64,000 bases of DNA from Mytilus trossulus (GCF_036588685.1 NC_086375.1:41943270-42007269), one strand, 5' to 3'; positions 27,180 to 40,371 are shown, counted from the stretch's first letter. Notes: generated from the sequence alone by a model not told the origin. Numbers and translations are program-made.

Positions 27180-27430
27180 TAAGGCCTAAATTAAATATTT
27201 TTTGTTTCCCCAATCCCGACCCTGCCAAGCCAGGTGTGGATAGGTAGGTAGGGAAATAATTTTATTTTTCCAAAAAGCTTGAATATGATCGGACGATCCG
27301 GCAAGCCTGAAAATCCAAAATGAATAAAATAATATTTCACTTAGTTTTGACAATAAAATTTTAAGAGTAGCACCAATTTTGAAGGGTCGGTCAGGATTGG
27401 GGAAACAAACAATATTTTATTTAAGGCCTA
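27180..27430. mobile_element. MITE nested in the 1.8-kb element
   Basis: Inverted ends of about 40 bp: the left reads 'ggcctaaattaaatatt' then 'tttgtttccccaatcc', and the right is its imperfect reverse complement ending 'tatttaaggcctaag'. About 250 bp, no coding capacity. Confidence 0.7.
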
Positions 27431-27764
27431 AGAACTTCAACTTAATTTTTTTTTAAATTGGACATTTACCTATTTTGGTCCAATATCCAAAATCTAAATA
27501 CATGGTTAAAAACAGAATATCATAGAACCCGAAGAATTCAATTTTTGATGAAATCAAATAATGTTTAATTTTAGACCCTTTAGACCTCCATGTGGACCAA
27601 TTTGATAACCGGGGCCCAAATTAGGCAAATATTAAAAATCTAAATACACAGTTTAGATTCGGCATATTGAAGAACCCCATGTATTCAATTTTTGTTGAAA
27701 TGAAACCAAGTTCAATTTTTGTCCCTTTGGATCTTAATGTAGACCAATTTGAAAACGGGACAAT

Positions 27765-28050
27765 ACTGTGCAATTGAATATTCCTGGCTATTGGCAATAC
27801 TGTGCAATTGAAAATTTCTTGCTATTGCGCAATATTGTGCAATTAGATATTTCTTGCTATTGTGCAATACAATGCAATTAAAAATTTCTTGCTATTGCAC
27901 AATACTGTGCAATTGGAGATTTCATGCTATTGTGCAATACTGTGCAATTGAACATTTCTTGCTATTGAACAATACTGTGCAATTAAAGATTTCTTGCTAT
28001 TGCAGAATACTGTGCAATTGAAAATTTCTTGCTATTGCACAATACTTGGT
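27765..28050. repeat. 35-bp satellite, about 8 copies
   Basis: The motif 'tgtgcaatt' recurs at a strict 35-bp step: 27804, 27839, 27874, 27909, 27944, 27979 and 28014, with a first copy one base short at 27770. Each unit reads roughly 'ctattgcacaatactgtgca' then 'attgaaaatttcttg'. It sits inside the interior of the 1.8-kb element. Confidence 0.95.
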
Positions 28051-28829
28051 ATAATAATTTTTGACCCCGATTGGGACCAACTTGAAAACTGGGCCCATAA
28101 TCAAAAATCTCAGTACATGTTAAGACTCACCATATCAAAGAACCCCAAAAATTCAATTTTTGTTAAAATCAAACTAAGTTTAATTTTGGACCCATTGGAC
28201 CTTAATGTAGATCAATTTAAAAACAGGACAAAAAATTAAGAATCTTAACACGGTTAGATTTGGCATATCAAAGAAGCACAATAATTCATTTTTTTGATGA
28301 AAGCAAACAAAGTTTAATTTTGGCCCCTTATTCCTTGGGACCAAAACTTCCAAAAATAATCCAAACCTTCCTTTTGTGGTCATAAACCTTTAAAGATTTC
28401 TATTAACTTATGGTAAAGGTATTGTTAAAAAAACCAAGAAAAATGCTTATTTGGGACCTGTTTTTGGTTCCTAAATCCTATACTGTTGGGACTAAAACTA
28501 CCAAAATCTATTCCAACCCTCCTTGTGTGGCCATAGACCTTATGTTAAAATATCAAAGATTTCTGTTTACTAATACTTGAGTTATAGAGCAAAAACCATG
28601 AACAATGCTAATTTGGGCTTTTATTCCTAAACTGTTGAGACCAAAATAACCAAAATCAATCACAGCCTTCCTTTCATGGTCATAAACCTTGTGTCTAAAT
28701 TTCATATATTTCTATTGACTTTTACTTAAGTTAGAGTGCGAAAACCAAATGTCTTTGGATGAAGATGATGACGCCAACGTGATACCAATGTACAACCAAA
28801 AAGTTTTCAATTTTTGCGGTCGTATAAAA

Positions 28830-29610
28830 ATGATCTCAAATCAAATTTCTAATGGAGTTTGCAACAAAAATTATTCAACTACTCATTTTAATAAAACATA
28901 AAGTATTAAAATATAAATGTCATACAGTCATGGTGATAATGCCCCCGCTAGCATATAACGTTAAAAAGGTACATAAAGTGAAGCTGCCAAAAATTTAACT
29001 TAAACTGAGTTTAGAGGGAATAAGCATTATATACATATTTCACTAAATTTAGTTGAGACAAACTTGAGAAATTTTTCCATTTGTGAAAGGGCATAACCCT
29101 AGAATGATAATCAAAGTACTTGTAATCACTGAATGGCTATTAAAGACTGCTTAAATTTATCAGTTGGTAGTAAAGTGAATTTTGCATTGTATATTGTATA
29201 TACATGTATAGCATTATTTTAAGTTGATTCAACTACTATTCTGGACAGAGAAATCTAAACTCCAATTTTTAAAGAAGATTTCATAAAGCATTGGTTTAAG
29301 GTAATTCAAAAACCATTCTGGACAAAGAAATAACACCAATTTATTGTCTGGAATTTACAAAAATGTTTGTTTTTGGCCCTTAATTCCTAGACTGTTTGCC
29401 CCATAACCCACAAAATAGACCTCAACCTTCTACTTATGGTATTCAATATTATGGTACAATTTCAGAACAATTGAAATACTTATACACAACTTTTTGTACG
29501 GACACTAGATTAATGCTTGTTTTGGTCACCTTTGGAACCCTTATTCCTAAACCTTAGGGACTATATATATAACCCCCCCAAAACAATCCCAAGCTTCTTT
29601 TTATGATTAT
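28830..29610. other. No gene seen
   Basis: AT-rich DNA with several 'ccttaattcctaaactgttg'-like phrases that echo the preceding element, for example near 28480, 28620, 29375 and 29545. This suggests a decayed relative. No supported coding exon. Confidence 0.4.
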
Positions 29611-29618
29611 AAATATTA

Positions 29619-29826
29619 CTGTGGATTCACAATTATTCTTTGGATACCAATTTTCGTGGCTGTCGTGGGTAGAGTCTAACCACAAAATTAAATGTTCAAC
29701 GATTAACAAATTTTCTATAGGCTTGTATGCAGATTTCGGCAAAACCACGAAATTAAATATCCACAAAAATGCAAATTTTCTTTCATCCACGAAAATTGGT
29801 ACCCACGAAAATAAATGAATCCACAG
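29619..29826. mobile_element. 208-bp MITE with TA target duplication
   Basis: Ends CTGTGGATTCA and TGAATCCACAG are perfect inverted copies flanked by TA on both sides (29617-29618 and 29827-29828). Similarity between the arms extends inward through 'accaattttcgtgg'. This fits Tc1/mariner-type non-autonomous elements. The frames here on both strands are not genes. Confidence 0.85.
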
Positions 29827-30435
29827 TATGTTATAATTTTAAAGCTTCCTTTTTACTTATACTGAAGTTATTATCTGGAAACCATCCGTCTTGGGAAGAC
29901 GACGACAGGATACCTACATTTATTTCAACTGCAAAAATTTCTGTGGTTGTTTAAAAATTTCAAACATGTACAATGAAATATTGTTTTAGAAATTGATAAG
30001 CCTAGATATGCCTTATAATTTTTCCCAGCATAGTTGAAGGACCATTTACACTCAGAACCGAGTCATCAGTAGGCAGCTAGTACAGATGTATTAAAACAAC
30101 CTAGCATCATATTGCTAGAAGTGGTAGTAGCATTCTCGGGTAAATTTGTTCTTTTTTTTATAATATGTTTGGTTCAAATCAAAATAGAATGCTTTTATCT
30201 CCCTAATACTTACATTGTAAATAGAGATGATACTACTTTGACAAATCCTTGTACATGAGAGTTTTCTGTCAAATCTTTATTTCACAAAGAATGATTTGCA
30301 TAACAATGAACTGAGCTCAAAGCAAAGTATTCAATAATACACTTAGACAAAGAGCTAAATTCAGTGATATACTTTGTACTACAGGTCCTTCATTAACATC
30401 CATCGACCAAAACCACATCTCAAAAACATTCCATA

Positions 30436-30551
30436 CTACATGGTTGGATTCAGAAGTCCTGAAAAAGACATGATTTTTTTTGTCATATTTTAGCTACATG
30501 GTTGGATTCAGAAGTCCTGAAAAAGACATGATTTTTTTTATCATATTTTAA
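30436..30551 (+). repeat. 58-bp tandem duplication
   Basis: The block beginning 'ctacatggttggattcagaa' is present twice, at 30436 and 30494, with one or two differences. No function is inferred. Confidence 0.95.
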
Positions 30552-30934
30552 GTATATATACACAGGTTAAAACTTTCTTGTGGTACAATCATTCCGTATC
30601 TAGCAACTATCAATTTGCTTCATGCACACATTGATATGTGTTGAGTTTACCTCTGTTGGAAATAAGAACACACAAACCTCCACCTAATTTTAGTCAACGG
30701 ACAAAACATTAAAAACTATAAAATATTATCTAAGACTTGTCAGTGTCTATTTACCATTGCTACTGAATCAGTGATATATGTACACATAATTATGTACATG
30801 CAAGACTAAAAGAACTAAAAAAATCGAAACAATATATATCTTAATTATTTCAAATGCATGTACATGAAATAATATTAATCTTTAAAATTCACCATATTGT
30901 TCCCTTTTTTATCTTCTGTTCGATACTGTATATC

Positions 30935-31090
30935 CAGTGGCGGATTCAGAAATTTTCTAAAGTGGGGGCCCACTGACTGACCTAAGAGGGGGCTCGCTCC
31001 AGTCACGATTCAGTGATTCCCTATATAAGCAACCAATTTTTTTCTCAAATAGCAGGGGCCCGCCCCCCCTAAATGATAAATCCGTCTCTG
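30935..31090. mobile_element. CAG...CTG element, 156 bp, 5-bp target duplication
   Basis: Starts CAGTGGCGGATTCAG and ends TAAATCCGTCTCTG. Flanked by atatc on both sides (30930-30934 and 31091-31095). It shares its interior, in opposite orientation, with 32197-32342, including 'gattccctatataagcaacc'. Confidence 0.9.
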
Positions 31091-31259
31091 ATATCAACCT
31101 CTAGATGTCTTTCAATTACATTCAGTTTAGTGTGGGTTGATGTTTGATTGTTGTACATGTTACAATGAGCAAAGCCCATACCTCAGTCAGCTATAAAAGG
31201 CCCTGATAAGACAATGTAAAACAATTCAAACGAGAAAACTAACATGTCTGTTTAAGGTT

Positions 31260-32190
31260 ACATCATCAAAATATGTAGGGTAGGTAGGTAGGTCTGTATT
31301 TTCTTTTTATTATTTTTTGCGCCATGATTTTGAATTGTGTGGTCCGTCTTGCATGGTCCGAGTTGTCCATGGGCAGGAGTTCCCCTATTTATAATAATTG
31401 GATTATTTCTTACGACGGCAATAAAATGGCTTAGGGTGGAATCTCAAAATAGGATCGGTCAGGTACCCGTAAACAAACATATTTTTTTGGCCTTACCAAG
31501 AGCACCATTGAAATATATACAAATCGCAGATCGGATACGCATCAACTATGTAAGACCTAATTTCAACACCCCTAAACAGTGAATATTTTTATCGCAAACA
31601 GTAGAATTTTATTACATAATCTGAAAGATGAAACCTTGAACTTCACAGGAAAAATACTCCCATTGCTGGGAAAAATCATTTAAAAAAGTATCAGTTCAAT
31701 ATGTAAAGCCATTATTATAGCATTTTTTCAACTAAAATAGAATTTTCAGCTAAATGATAGCATCAAAGGCATACACCTTGCTACTTAAAAGTAGCAAAAA
31801 GTGTGTTTTTTTTTTTTTTAAATGTACATGTACTAAATAAAAGATATCATTTAAATCTATTTGTTTTAAGTTTTGAAAAACTACAAAATCCCAATTTGTG
31901 ACTAAACCTTGCAAACTGAATTTTCTACTAAAAAAAAGTGATTTAAAAATCACTTATTTCAGTAAGTCCCCTGCATGACTGAACATGGCAATTTATGAGC
32001 TGCCATTTTATCACACCAAAACAGACAGATAAACAAAAAAAATGACAATTGTAGGATAAGTTTCTGTAAAATATGATAAAATCATGTTTTTAAATAAATG
32101 AATAATACCAAATAGATACACCAAAATTTAAAGCACATTTACAGGAGGGATATACACAATCATTGCTAAACTATACATTTCATACTCTAT
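31260..32190. other. No gene seen
   Basis: A piece near 31265-31500 resembles the ends of the MITE at 27180-27430 ('ggatcggtcagg', 'aaacaaacatattttttt' and 'ggcctta'). The frame at 31337-31582 lies in it and is not called. The rest is AT-rich with nothing recognisable. Confidence 0.4.
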
Positions 32191-32196
32191 GCATTT

Positions 32197-32342
32197 CAGA
32201 GGCGGATTAAGGGCCCGGGCCAGGGCAGGGGGGGCCAGGGTTGGTTGCTTATATAGGGAATCACTGAAGCGTGACTGGAGCAAGCCCCCTCTTATGTCAG
32301 TCAGTGGGCCCCCACTTATGGAAATTCCTGGATCCACCACTG
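32197..32342. mobile_element. CAG...CTG element, 146 bp, 5-bp target duplication
   Basis: Starts CAGAGGCGGATTAAG and ends CTGGATCCACCACTG. Flanked by cattt on both sides (32192-32196 and 32343-32347). Same family as 30935-31090, inserted in the opposite orientation. Frames on both strands here (32128-32406 and 32189-32422) are element sequence. Confidence 0.9.
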
Positions 32343-32349
32343 CATTTAT

Positions 32350-35300
32350 AAATAAATATTGGTTTAAAAAAAGAAATATTGATGTGTATGGCAGTATGAC
32401 TATCATGCTTATTCCAAATTGATGGTAAATTCCATGTCAGCATTGTATTTTGGGAATTCCCAGGTAAAGGCCAAGTCTAAATTAATACAGCTGCTTCATC
32501 TATACTATAGCTGTCTGTAAATATATTCTTCCAATCAAGGCAAACTCAGCTGAGTACGGTGTATAAAAATACACTGAATATCCTCCACCAGTATTTACAT
32601 GCGTATAGTAAATCCGTTAAAGAGTAAACCCCTCCTATCCCCCCTCATTAAATGCATCAAGAATTTCAGGGCTGTAATGTAGTCATTTATACACACCAAA
32701 ATTGTACAAAAAACTTAAGTCATGTTTCAGTATACCAAATTATCATGAAATTGAGCTGTTTCCTTCAACATATACAAATATGTAGAAATTATGTACATCG
32801 TTTTCATTAAGATACCAGATATGACTAAACATGTAAACAACCCCTGAACTACAATGTTATATGGAATCGTCCATAATGTAAACCCCTAATATACAATGTT
32901 GTATGGAATCGTCCAGGCGAAAGACAGAATTCGCGAATACACGGTTTCCGCTGTTAATGCCAGTGTTATCATGACTGACATTAGGGGATGAAATGCATAA
33001 AGATGACTATATAATAAACAGCTGATAAAGTCTATTCAATAGTAACTTTTTTGTTCGTTGAAATGTGTGGGATTGTGCAGCACGTGTCATCATGACATGT
33101 GTCCCTTCGCGGCCTTCAGTTTAGATTATAGACTAGAAAAGAGACTAAATGCGTACAAACCTGATGTCAAATGAAGATATACGGAATTTAAATAACGTTG
33201 ATCCTTTAAATGTACGAAACACAGACACGTATGACAATTGTTCACATAAAATAGATAGTAAAATTTTCCAAATGAACGTCCATTAAAATTAAGTCTCTGA
33301 TGAATAATTCCCGCGCAAATGTCATGGAATAGACCAAAACGAATTTTCGGTGTGTGTTGTCATTAAAACATTCGGGTCAATGAACACAGTTATATTAAAT
33401 ATATAAATATGTTGACTATATTTATATTGGTTTTTCAGAAAAGTGACTTTACCATATTTTTTTTGTGGCAAACAACGGTAAATAGCCTATATCATCTTGA
33501 CATGACATATGAAAACCCCTTAAGCATAATGGTGTGTGTATGGAATAGTCCATGGAATTGTCCAAACCGATACAGGTGAAATACGTAGAATAATATTGCT
33601 GTGTCTATTGTGGACACAGCAATTAAATCAGATTTAAGATCCTTATGAGCCCGTAGTAAAGTAAAAAAACTGTAAAAAGCCTTATTTAATAAAATTTGCT
33701 CGATTAACCTTGAAGTGAAGACTAATAAAAATTTGCGTGTATAGTGAACCCCCTAAATAAAATAATACTGTGTTCTAGACCACTTCCCCTTTCGGTGATC
33801 TACAGAAATGATTTTTTACTATATAGTATGTTAACTAGTGTGGGATCAACTCCAGACTACAAGGCCAGTCAACAACATGGTCTACACCTGTTATAGTTCT
33901 AATTGATTTTTTAGCCAGTATGATGGAACATAAAGCAACTGTCGGAAAACTTTGAACGTAGAAATCTCTCGATAATATTTACTGGACAGGCATCACACAG
34001 TAGATATGTTTGATCGTTTGAATCATACAAGAAAACAGTTCCGATGGGTCAGTTACTGACAGTTCTCAATGTTTGAATTGCTGAGTATATACTGACGGAT
34101 GAAAGATTAATACACCATCGCTTTTCCACTTTTAGCCTTTGTTATATAGGCACTTTTAAAACAATATGTAACTTTGTCTTTGTTCCAAATAAAAAATACT
34201 TGGCTTGGGTAAAGCTTTCCCCGTCAAATACTACAGAAGTCACATAATATTTCAGTGCATATCATATACTAACCATCCCTGGGAGTTTACCAATTAAATG
34301 TTCACCCTTTATTTTCCTGTTTACAAGCTGTAGAACATGGTAAGATGTAGCAAATAATAATGATTACTATAATAGTAGTCGATATTTCTCGTTACATTGA
34401 AGACCTGTTGGTGACCTTCCGCTGTTGTTTTTTCTATGGTCGGGTTGTTGTGTCTTTGATACATTCCCCATTTACATTCTCAATTTTATAACTACAACAG
34501 AAACATGTCACTAAAATGTAACATACGCAGAAACGAACAATAATAAAACAATGACCATTTCCAAAAAATGGTTGGTTGAACCTGGTTTTGTGGCTAGCCA
34601 AACCTTGCACTTTTATGGTAATGTTAAATATAACACTAAAACGACACCATTAGATACAGTACAAATACAAGAACATTCAGGACAAATAAACAATACAGTA
34701 TAGTACCTTTCGACAACGAAATAAAAGGAAACGGAAGTGAACAAAAAATAAACGACAATGGAACACACGCAGAAACAAACTATACAATAAAAACACTTGG
34801 TAGTATTTATATATGTCTGATAATTTTTATAATATCTACAACTGCATTCAATTATATACTTCATGTCTAAACGTGCATAAAAAAGACTCTTCTATATCCA
34901 TATGTGCCCATAGATGAGTGAAAAAATGTCATAGAAATACATTGAGGAACCTGAATTCTCAATAAGGGGAGATTAGATAGACACTAAAATACAAAAATGT
35001 TCAGCCATAAGCTCCAATACTATAAGAGACGAGAAATACATCAAAGGAGAAATTAAAACTCACGAATCGAAAACAAACTGACAATACCACGGTTAAAAAC
35101 AACAAACGATGAAAAGACAAACAGCACTAAAAGTCCATTAAATATAACATATATGAGGGAGACGGGTTAATATGAGGGAAACCTTGTTTCCGAATCCCTT
35201 AGTATTATTGTACCGCTGAATTTAAATATGTATGACATGTACATGATTTTTTGAAATAAAATATGTTTAAAGTAAATATAACATGAAAACTTAGACTGAT

Positions 35301-36680
35301 AAGCAAGAACCCAATATAAATACTGTGGGGGATCACAGGTCATCTAGAAGGGTACCCAGATCCTGCTCAACATGTTGCACCCGTCGTGTTTATCAGGATA
35401 GTGCAAACCCGATAATAATTCTAATTCAGTCGCATTCAAGGAAAAGAGGACGAAATTGTGGCTACGACAACTGGAACATATATGTCGTCATCTATGAAAC
35501 AGTTATTCAATTCCGGTCAACCAACTCGTTTTGGCGTCCGTAAAATTTTCGAAGAGATTATTTCAACTTTATTTCGTGAATCTCAAGGTTTTATAGCTGC
35601 CTTGTAAGTAGCAACCCCTATCAGAGAAAACATGATAGTAGGTGCAACCCCTGGAATATCGTATCAATTTGAATATTACACAATAGAAATGGGAAGTTCA
35701 CAATTGAGAAGCTGAAATCATCTCATGTGTCGTAAACTTTTGTTCTCAACAAACCTTCATTGTGAATTTTTGGACGTAAGTCACAATATGAGACAAGTTC
35801 GATGGGATAGAATTTTAAAAATTATCACCTAATTTTGAATTATTATAAAGCTACTATTCAGCAAAAACGTGAACATTTTACGACATTTTCTAAATCAAGT
35901 CTATTTATTTATTCATTTGACCATTCATTCATCCATTCACTAATTTTGTTCTGTATACTTCATTGTTTAGCTATCCAATAAACCATTGAAGAGAAGGCGT
36001 CGTAATTGCTGAAATAAAGAAAATGAAAAATGTGAACTTATTTGCGTTAACTTAGAGTAAAGGGTTTTGAGAAGAGTTTGCATACAGCTGCGGTATGATA
36101 AACTTGAATTGAAAATTAGAAAAACGTACGTATACATTATTAATCTCTTGTTTTCTGAAATATCCTTGAATGAATTCTTTCAAAATAGCTGTACAATTGT
36201 ATAGAAAACTCGACATAAATTCGGAGAAAAACTTTCTTAATGTAGTCTTGTAAAATCATCAATTTGATAAGTAAATTTCCCTTGTATTGGTGTTGAATAT
36301 TAATAGGATATCTGACTGCAATTTATTCTATGTATAAACCCAACTGTTGGCTTCTTGGTAGAGAAAAACTTTTAAAAAAACGTCACCTTCCAATGACAAG
36401 ATTTTACGCTTTTTTCCAAGTTTTGTGGTATCTTTAAATATAAATTCGGTTTGGTCATTATTTATCATCATTGAAACGTAAATGTTTCAAGTACTGTATG
36501 CAAAAACTATATGCACTTGTTGTAGGGAAAGAACTTTTAAAGATCACAACTCGATACTTTTTCAGTTTTACGTGCCAAACTGTCTCCCAACAGACAAGCA
36601 TTCCTAGAATTTATGTCATACTCTATCGTAAAAGGTATACAACATTTGTTGATAGATTTAACAGTCGATCATGGATATGT
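32350..36680. other. Gene-free stretch with dispersed repeats
   Basis: No supported exon. A phrase with 'atggaatcgtccat' recurs near 32860, 32905 and 33540. An inverted fragment of the 1829-2110 family is at 34380-34490. A copy of the 'gaacctggttttgtgg' repeat is at 34565-34700. The segment at about 35320-35600, with 'cacccgtcgtgtttatcagg' and its 72-codon frame, looks to me like a dispersed repeat and not a gene, but that is memory-based. Confidence 0.5.
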
Positions 36681-36691
36681 GATTCGGAGTG

Positions 36692-36735
36692 GCTATTTGT
36701 CCGGCTAGCCGGACGAATAGTGCCAGGGCTATTTG
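36692..36735. repeat. Palindromic hairpin module in the left end
   Basis: TTTGTCCGGCTAGCCGGAC contains a perfect 16-bp palindrome, GTCCGGCTAGCCGGAC. It is followed by GAATAGTGCCAGGGCTATT, which closes a second hairpin with the same CCGGAC/GTCCGG stems. The same double-hairpin arrangement is present at about 40571-40615 and, inverted, at about 41455-41507. Confidence 0.9.
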
Positions 36736-37076
36736 TCCGGTCATTGAAATGCGCATGTCATATAATGTACGTTCGGAAGTGCGTGTAACATTATCTTCAG
36801 TAGTCTCGATCATCCAGCCGCTTTATTTTTTAAAGTAGAGCGTCTGGATGACAAGTGATATAAAAATGGTAATTTATGACATTCGGAATAGTATCGGATT
36901 TTTTAGCTTGCATTTAAAGATTATGTCCAAGACGAATAACCAAGAAGTTGGTTATTGACTTCGGAAGAAATTATATTACGATAATACTATTGAAAAGCCC
37001 GAGTGTACCGATTGTTGTTTAAAGCTATTTATATTTTTCTGTGACGACATACAAGTCGTGGAAAACACCAGACAGC

Positions 37077-38466
37077 ATGGCTTCCATCACCGCAAAGGAA
37101 AATAACAGCACATCAAACTTTGGTAAGATATAATCATGATACAACAACAAAAAATGGTAATTTTTTTTTTAATACAACCTGAAACACCGAGTAGTTATAT
37201 TCTTTCATGTATGTCCGTGCTACGCAAGCAAGTTAATAATATAATAATAAATGGCAATTTTTGTATTGACTGGGACCACTCGAACAGTCGTGTGTACGCT
37301 ATAAATACATTTTGTGGTTGATTTGTATTATCTTTAACTTTATAAATACTTTATTGAAAGTGCTATGAAATATGAACTTCGTCCAGGATAAGTTTGTGGT
37401 ATCTGTCTGCCTTGTATGATGGAGTTCGCATTTTGATATGTGTAAAAAAAAAAAAGGGGGGGGAGGAATGATGCGCAATGTTGTACACATTTAAAAGACG
37501 GAACGCAATCCAAAACCATTAGCAGAAGAAAACCAAACAAAGTATATCTAGAAGATGCCAATTTGAACATACACCAAACGGTGTAAATGATTTGTGCTCG
37601 ATTTTTTTTAAACAAATGCATTTAGCTTATACAAACATTTAAGAAGGGGGCTAAGAAGTGGGACACGTTGTTATAAAAAGTAATTTAAATATACTGTTAG
37701 TAAACAAAGTCTGGACTGGTCAACTGGACAATACTTTTTTTGTACTTTTAAAAGGCATTTTTTCCACACTAAAAAAAATCATAAAAGAATACATGCAATG
37801 TTGTCGGTGAATATATACCAATTGGATTTCTAAACCTTAAAATAAAACCATGGCATGAGGAAAACACTGAAAATTTGATTTAATGCAAAACAATAGACCC
37901 AGCATCAATGAAAGGAGGTCTCAATGAGGCAACACCCGGTGACTGATCTCTTACCAAAAGTAGAGATCAACATAGTTAAGAAGACATACTGTTGACTTAA
38001 ACAAAAGTTGAGAATAAAAGTACCAAAAGGTCAACATTATACAAATAAGAAGATGTGGTATGAATACCAATGAAACAGTTATCCACCCCAAGTTCAAACA
38101 AGGTGGATGTGAGCACTTATAGGCAACGGTATGGCCTTCAACAATAATAAAAGTTCATGCATGATTTTGATAGTGAATACAGACAGGGAATGTGTCAAAG
38201 AGACATCAACCCGACAAAAGAACAGGAAACAACCCAATGCCACCAATGGGTTGTGTCATCAACACAGCGAGATAATCTTGCATGTCGTAGCAGGATTCAG
38301 CTTGCACCAAGACATTTTAAAATGTATATTTATATAATGATGTTTTTCCAAACATTTTGTTTTTCATATATGCTATACTGGTGACCAAAACTTAATATGA
38401 TTTTAACATTTACTTTCTTTTGTAGAAAAACCAATGAAGATTTCTGGACACAGATATTATGTGTAA
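37077..38466 (+). CDS. Hypothetical two-exon microprotein, 28 aa, inside the 4.8-kb element
   Basis: Exon 1, 37077-37122, starts at an ATG and encodes MASITAKENNSTSNF, ending in phase 1 at a GTAAGA donor. A TTTTGTAG acceptor precedes exon 2, 38426-38466, which joins in phase and encodes EKPMKISGHRYYV then TAA. The junction codon is GAA. The peptide is hydrophilic with no membrane segment. I do not recognise it. For it: a clean start context, a good donor, matched phase, and coding-like residues on both sides. Against: very short, and both exons lie in repeat-rich DNA within a transposon. Exon 1 may instead belong to a longer gene with other exons. Intron 1 holds a fragment of the 1829-2110 repeat family near 38185. 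Confidence 0.35.
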
Positions 38467-40371
38467 AATGTGAAGAATTAAAAAAAAATGTATAATACTT
38501 GAATTTTCATTGTATCATAAACAGCTCCAATTTTATAAGAAAAAAAGATTCAAAGATTTGTTTTGAATTACTGAAGCTGCCAGCAATCATTATAATCACA
38601 GTATAAACATTATTCTGACAGCAACCATAAAGCGAAAAAAGGCACACAGACATTCATTAAGTAAATAAAACAAAAATCAAGAAGCACATTGTTGTCAGAT
38701 ATGTCGGAAAAATTAAACAAATCAAAAATCATATAAGAAATTTTACAGTTTTCACGTTTGAATTGTATCTCATTTACATGTCTGGCCCTTCTCAGTTATT
38801 TATATGGTATGGAGTTTTCTTAATATTGAAGGCCCAGCAGTGATTATATTTGCGAACATCCATGTCATTTGAACTTTGCTAGGTTGTTGCCTCATCAGCA
38901 ATCATACCAATCTACTTATTTTATATAAAGGTTCACATGTACAGGAGAATTTTTGTGAAGCTGCCCTTCAATACATGATGGATATTGGAATCAAATTCGT
39001 ATTACGTGTGAACTCAGCATAATAGTTTGTAGTAGGAGAATACACTTTTCAGTTGTTGTTTTTTACAAGTTATGCAGTATGGGACAAATCCCATTCCATC
39101 TTTTCCATGTGATTGATTCAAACATGCATTCAAAGAGTATTAAATTGGGTTTCATGAATGACTGGTTAACTTATGTATTTCTTCATGGACACGGAGACTG
39201 ACAAAGTGGTATTGTGTGAAGATTGGTCCCTAAATGTTTTCTTCCCAAAAGGATAAGCCGATATAGATTATTGTGAAACATTCAGACTATTCTGTCGTTT
39301 GCAATTTTAAGATCAGTTAACTTGTAAATAAAAAGTTGGCTCATTGTATGATCTCACTGATCTGCCAGTAATAAGTTGTAATGGAGGATTTTTTACATTG
39401 AAATCTTAGTATTTGTATGAGTTGTTTTTTTCTTTCCATAAACGTAACTTGATGTGTGCTTTTCCAGTTAGGTAAGTGCGTCAGATATCTGAAAGATTAT
39501 ATAAAAAGAAAAGCATAAATTATAACAAGGATTTACAGAAATAAGAATAACGAGACAAAACTAAGAAAAAAGGGGGAAAATAAAGAATACGGACTAATGT
39601 GGATACAATATAGATTAATATACCGATTGTTGGTTGCTTATAACGTCAAGTGGAAAATATTTCATAGAACATCTAGTGTATGCTATAATACAAAAATATA
39701 GAAAAATGACATTTTATAGTATGAAGATAAGAGAATATTAAACGTGGTGTATTATAATATACAAAAAAGATTGATTTTGGGTTGCTTGGTTATCGTCTTG
39801 TGGTAAATATTGGTATCAAATGTTCAGGACTGAAAATATGACAATAAATATAAAGATGAGGTCCTAGATTATAGGCCGTTCGGGATACATGTCGGAGAAA
39901 CTATAACTCGCCAGAAAATTAGGATATATTGTATGGCTTTATGTACCACGGTCCACCTAAACGGATCCCTGGGCTCTCTTAGCGCATAGCGGAGCGTGAT
40001 TCCCCCTATACACAAACAGTGGCTGATCCAGACCTTGTTATAATGAGGGAACTCTACAGTCATGCTACATTGTTTCTTAATATAATCAACCAAATTGTTC
40101 CCACGAAAAAAAATTCTGCAAGTTGGGAAAAAATAGGGTTAACTACAAAATGTCAGTTTTGATAATCACATAACTTTTATACATGTAACGTTACACTGTT
40201 TACTGTTTGTAATCATTGTTTTTTTTTTTAAATAGAATGGTGATACCGGAAGTGCTATTTATAGATATGTTCTATATTTAACTATTTGTTACGCCCCCTA
40301 TAAATATCTGACCAGTCCGGTTAATCACCCCAGACGCTATATTTAAATATGCGTCTGGGTTATCGAGACTA

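Larger units (their letters stand above)
27040..28828. mobile_element. 1.8-kb composite inverted-repeat element with internal satellites
   Basis: The left end 'tttatacgactgcag' and the right end 'ttgcggtcgtataaa' are inverted copies over about 15 bp. The interior holds a longer unit beginning 'gaaccc.aagaattcaattt' repeated at about 27525, 27672, 28140 and 28273, the 35-bp satellite at 27765-28050, and a nested MITE at 27180-27430. No transposase frame is visible. The boundaries rest on the short inverted ends only. A target duplication was not established. Confidence 0.6.

Noticed and set aside
35325..35543. 72-codon Arg/Ser-rich frame
   Set aside because: The underlying sequence looks like a dispersed mussel repeat, and no splice structure or homologue was recognised.
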